This document shows, piece after piece, positions 48,822-51,292 of a stretch of DNA of 51,292 nucleotides. Source of the stretch: a candidate division TM6 bacterium UASB124. Its GTDB lineage: Bacteria > Dependentiae > Babeliae > Babeliales > RVW-14. The position numbers and the translations under genes were made by a program. The stretch lies in assembly GCA_001468855.1 (NCBI GenBank), contig LDIV01000001.1, positions 730,402 to 781,693 of the forward strand. The letters are read 5' to 3'. Position 1 is the first letter of the stretch; each line of letters starts with the position of its first letter. The notes under the pieces were generated by a model. It had not been told where the DNA came from. It made no database searches and was given only the letters and a program-made list of their open reading frames with translations.

Positions 48822-49961
48822 ATGATTTATAGAAGTTCATCACATTTTTTTTCAAGCATTTTGTTTGCTGTATTTTTTTCGTATTGTTTTTGTTCAGAAG
48901 CTAAGAAAGATATTACTTTGGATATATCGAATATTACTTTTGATGAAAATACCATTCCGGTGGTCATATTAGGTGGCGGTATTGCTGGTTTAATGTCTGC
49001 TGTTTATTTTTCTCAGGCTGACATACCATGCATGATTATCGAAGGACCGACACCAGGTGGGGCGTTGAGTTTATCTCAGTCTGTGCGCAACTGGCCAGGA
49101 ATTATTGAAGCTCCTGGAAAAGAAATCGTTGGCAAGTTGCAAAAACAGGTTGAAGCTGCAGGTGTTCCTATTATGAAGCAACAGGTTGTATCGGTTGATT
49201 TTAAGCAGTGGCCGCGAATGATTGAGGTTCAAGATCTACGAGATATGACGGTTAAAAAAACAATTCGAGCATTATCGGTAATTATTGCCATGGGTAAAGA
49301 GCCAACGGTTCTTGGGGTTCCCGGTGAACGTGGCCCTGATGGGTATTGGGGTAAGGGTGTTGGCAACTGCAGTGTCTGTGAAGGTTCGTTATATAAAGAT
49401 AAGACGGTTGCCGTTGTTGGCGGTAGCGATGATGCTATCAATAATGTTAAGTATCTTACTGATATTGTAAAAAAAGTTTATTTGCTTGTGCACAAGGATG
49501 AGTTTCAGACACAGAACATAGAAGCACGTGATGCCTTATTAGCAAACCCACGTGTTGAGGTTCTCTTTAACACCGATGTGAAGCGTATTAATGGAGATAC
49601 AACGCATGTGACTCATCTTGATATTTACAATAATAAAACAGGAGATCAAAAAGAGTTACCGATTGACGGTTTACTGTTAAGCATTGGTTCAAATCCCAAT
49701 ACAACGTTATTTAAACAATTAGCGCTTGATGAAAAGGGTTTTATTCTTTTGACCGATGGACAGCAAACAACTATAGATGGGGTTTATGCTGCCGGTGTTA
49801 TTGTTGCCAGTGAGCATAAGGGTGGGCAGGCAATAAGCGCTGCAAGTGATGGGTCCAGAGCTGCATTGCAGTCTATTAATTTTCTTAAAGACTTAGGATT
49901 CCATACACGTGAGCAATCGGAGATTGTCATACCAAGCTTTATTAATGAAATAGAGTGGTAG
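48822..49961 (+). CDS. Exported thioredoxin-reductase-like flavoprotein
   Basis: A 379-residue protein with an added N-terminal signal (about 1-24, SSILFAVFFSYCFC). It then has the thioredoxin-reductase fold: FAD site VVILGGGIAGLMSA (48-61), redox pair Cys183-x2-Cys186 in GNCSVCEGSL, and second FAD site TTIDGVYAAGVIV. The NADPH domain is altered: GGSDDAINNVKYL replaces the usual GGGDSAxEE, and VHKDEFQTQ replaces HRRDxFRA, losing the arginines that bind the NADPH phosphate. The electron donor may therefore be NADH or another protein. AAAGGG lies six bases before the ATG at 48822; an upstream frame start would hide the signal. A strong hairpin follows. Confidence 0.85.
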   Translation: MIYRSSSHFFSSILFAVFFSYCFCSEAKKDITLDISNITFDENTIPVVILGGGIAGLMSAVYFSQADIPCMIIEGPTPGGALSLSQSVRNWPGIIEAPGKEIVGKLQKQVEAAGVPIMKQQVVSVDFKQWPRMIEVQDLRDMTVKKTIRALSVIIAMGKEPTVLGVPGERGPDGYWGKGVGNCSVCEGSLYKDKTVAVVGGSDDAINNVKYLTDIVKKVYLLVHKDEFQTQNIEARDALLANPRVEVLFNTDVKRINGDTTHVTHLDIYNNKTGDQKELPIDGLLLSIGSNPNTTLFKQLALDEKGFILLTDGQQTTIDGVYAAGVIVASEHKGGQAISAASDGSRAALQSINFLKDLGFHTREQSEIVIPSFINEIEW

Positions 49962-49992
49962 GCTACCGATAATAATATAATTGACGAACTAC

Positions 49993-50028
49993 AAGGGGAG
50001 TTTGGACTTTCTTGTCCAAACTCCCCTT
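49993..50028 (+). terminator. Terminator-like hairpin after the flavoprotein gene
   Basis: A perfect 15-base stem AAGGGGAGTTTGGAC/GTCCAAACTCCCCTT (49993-50007 with 50014-50028) with loop TTTCTT, 31 bases past the stop. Only two Ts close the stem, but its strength suggests termination in either direction. Confidence 0.7.
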
Positions 50029-50147
50029 CTGATTTGCATCTATTTGTACCATTTCATACATGTCAAACGTTGACACGTTTCATTTTTTATTTAACCTTTT
50101 GACCGCATGAAAAAACGTTATAAACTTTTTTATCCATAAGATGTGTT

Positions 50148-50786
50148 ATGAAAATAAAAATATTAGCTCTGCTTATTTTTCTCTTGAATATTAATTGTAC
50201 AATCAGTGCTTATACCCGAGAGGATCTTGAAAAATATAGAACAATATCTGCAGTTGTTTCGGCTGGTTCAATGATGGCCTCCGCAATAAATAGCAACAGG
50301 AACGGCAATCGTCCTGATAGTTTATTGCGCATGGCAACGTCTATCTCTTTAATAATAAATAGTGTTTTAAATATAGCGTTGGAAAAAAATCCTTATATCT
50401 TGGTACCAATAGCTTCTATTGTAAGTGGTTTTATCGAATCCAATGATTATAACCATTGGATTGAAACAGGAATGCTTCCATCTATTATTCAAGGTGCACT
50501 GCATTGGTGGGTATGTGATGTTATCCATAGAAAGTATCCACTCAAAGAGCAAGAAATTACTCGTAGAGCATTACGAGCTTTTACACTGGCATTAGTTGTT
50601 ACTATTTTTAAAGGGCGTAGTGAATTAGAAATGCAGAACAATATTTTTTTTATAGTTTCGAGGTTAGTATGTTTCTTAATCGTATGCATAAGTGCAAATA
50701 TTTTGGAGTGTATGGGCTATGTGGTAGCTCACAATGTAACGGAAAATCAACCGGTTACGAATGAAAAAACACAAGCCTCACATTAA
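50148..50786 (+). CDS. Exported membrane protein, function unknown
   Basis: A 212-residue protein with a signal peptide (KIKILALLIFLLNINCTISA) and three to four further hydrophobic segments (near 62-77, 81-95, 140-155 and 165-188), so it probably sits in the inner membrane. The C-terminal tail is hydrophilic. No family recognised. The ribosome site before the ATG is weak. Confidence 0.65.
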   Translation: MKIKILALLIFLLNINCTISAYTREDLEKYRTISAVVSAGSMMASAINSNRNGNRPDSLLRMATSISLIINSVLNIALEKNPYILVPIASIVSGFIESNDYNHWIETGMLPSIIQGALHWWVCDVIHRKYPLKEQEITRRALRAFTLALVVTIFKGRSELEMQNNIFFIVSRLVCFLIVCISANILECMGYVVAHNVTENQPVTNEKTQASH

Positions 50787-50871
50787 ACGTGTGCTGGTAA
50801 TTGTTATCTGTAATCTATGAGGCTTCTTATGTATCGTATTTTTATAATGATTTATTGATTCTAATATTGAC

Positions 50872-51042
50872 TTAAAGTTTTTGTACGAGCATAAAAACAT
50901 TTTTTGGTTGCGTTTGCACCCCTCTACTCGGTGACAAAGTCGCCTCTATCGGGGCAAACGGTTTAAAAAAACTTTCGATTTCTACACAACTTTCCTGAAT
51001 CTGGGACCAATGTTCGAGACTAAAAATCAGATTAGTCGTTTT
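50872..51042 (-). pseudogene. Possible gene fragment (C-terminal 56 codons)
   Basis: An open minus-strand frame without a start codon reads LIFSLEHWSQIQESCVEIES, then FFKPFAPIEATLSPSRGVQT and QPKNVFMLVQKL before the stop. The composition looks like real protein (a terminal domain), and the frame is closed upstream by a TAA. It may be the tail of a lost gene. Family not recognised. Confidence 0.3.
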
Positions 51043-51189
51043 TTATGCGAGGACCTAGGCTTTTTTTTATAGCTGTATTTGTTTTTGGCAATGGGCAATG
51101 TGAATGTATAGCCGGTTGTGTATTGGTTTAAATGTGATAGCTTTATCTTTGTTGTATGTATCTAATTGGCTTATGTAAGGGTTATTTTC

Positions 51190-51273
51190 ATGACATCAAC
51201 TGTTACCATATTACCTATTATTGCAGCCCTCTTTACTGCAAACAATTTTGAAGGCGTCAAAGATGTTCATTAG
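51190..51273 (+). CDS. Possible 27-residue ORF
   Basis: ATG at 51190 follows AAGGG at a spacing of about nine. The peptide opens TSTVTILPIIAALFTANNFE and is hydrophobic at first. Too short to judge; could be a degraded signal-peptide gene. The rest of 50787-51189 shows no coding apart from the fragment above. Confidence 0.2.
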   Translation: MTSTVTILPIIAALFTANNFEGVKDVH

Positions 51274-51292
51274 AGCTTATGCACAATAATTT

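Noticed and set aside
1..51292. CRISPR arrays, rRNA genes, replication origin, prophage
   Set aside because: No regularly spaced repeats, no rRNA segments, no DnaA-box cluster or dnaA/dnaN genes, and no phage structural genes were seen.

Overview
The window looks like part of the small, AT-rich, tightly packed chromosome of a host-dependent bacterium. The best fit is the Candidatus Dependentiae (TM6) type. This is inferred from gene content: there is no rRNA or other standard marker here. The signs are an unusually large share of exported proteins of unknown family (about half of the genes begin with a signal peptide or lipobox), enzymes that resemble eukaryotic or archaeal versions, a HAD-like DUF2608 protein known from Legionella, Coxiella and Chlamydiae, overlapping gene ends, and decayed IS remnants. 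TGA is an ordinary stop codon and most starts have a clear AGGAG-like Shine-Dalgarno site.

Layout. 1-2300: tRNA-Ser (partial) and tRNA-Arg, a DUF167 protein, a GspF/PilC protein, tRNA-Leu and a HIT protein. 2300-5540: an anchored alpha/beta hydrolase, an IS982-type relic flanked by inverted repeats, an exported beta-helix-like protein and an acidic lipoprotein. 5650-7830: an NtrY-like sensor kinase without a partner regulator. 8000-12000: two large exported proteins of unknown function. 12057-18330: mraY, two related exported proteins (one with a RING-like zinc domain), a doubtful small gene, polA and ruvX. 18300-24890: exported GNAT, an exported orphan, a Memo-AMMECR1 fusion, DUF2608 and a 712-residue exported protein. 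24866-28431: an ATAD3-like AAA+ ATPase coupled to a membrane protein, and another exported orphan. 28690-28800: a palindromic dispersed-type repeat.

37695 down to 28935 is one apparent minus-strand operon: outer-membrane barrel, exported orphan, recD2, HAD phosphatase, membrane protein, zwf, gnd, exported orphan. Zwf and Gnd together give the oxidative pentose phosphate branch, the lactonase being absent here. 37980-42039: a eukaryote-like deoxynucleoside kinase, then a partial F-type ATP synthase operon (c, short b, second b-like, delta, alpha) lacking a, gamma, beta and epsilon. 42346-46826: a cyclase-family hydrolase facing an operon for the upper mevalonate pathway. In transcription order that operon is class II HMG-CoA reductase, archaeal-type HMG-CoA synthase, archaeal-type thiolase and a DUF35 zinc-ribbon/OB protein; together they should take acetyl-CoA to mevalonate.

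47017-51292: an exported HD phosphohydrolase, a transposase relic, an exported thioredoxin-reductase-like flavoprotein with an unusual NADPH site, an exported membrane protein, and a mostly empty end with a gene fragment and one tiny ORF. The most interesting material is the set of normally cytosolic or eukaryote-like protein types that here carry export signals: RING-like, ATAD3-like, GNAT, HD hydrolase, thioredoxin reductase and Memo-AMMECR1. Together with the archaeal-style mevalonate operon, they suggest an organism that works in its envelope or in its host with borrowed parts. No CRISPR array or intact mobile element was seen.
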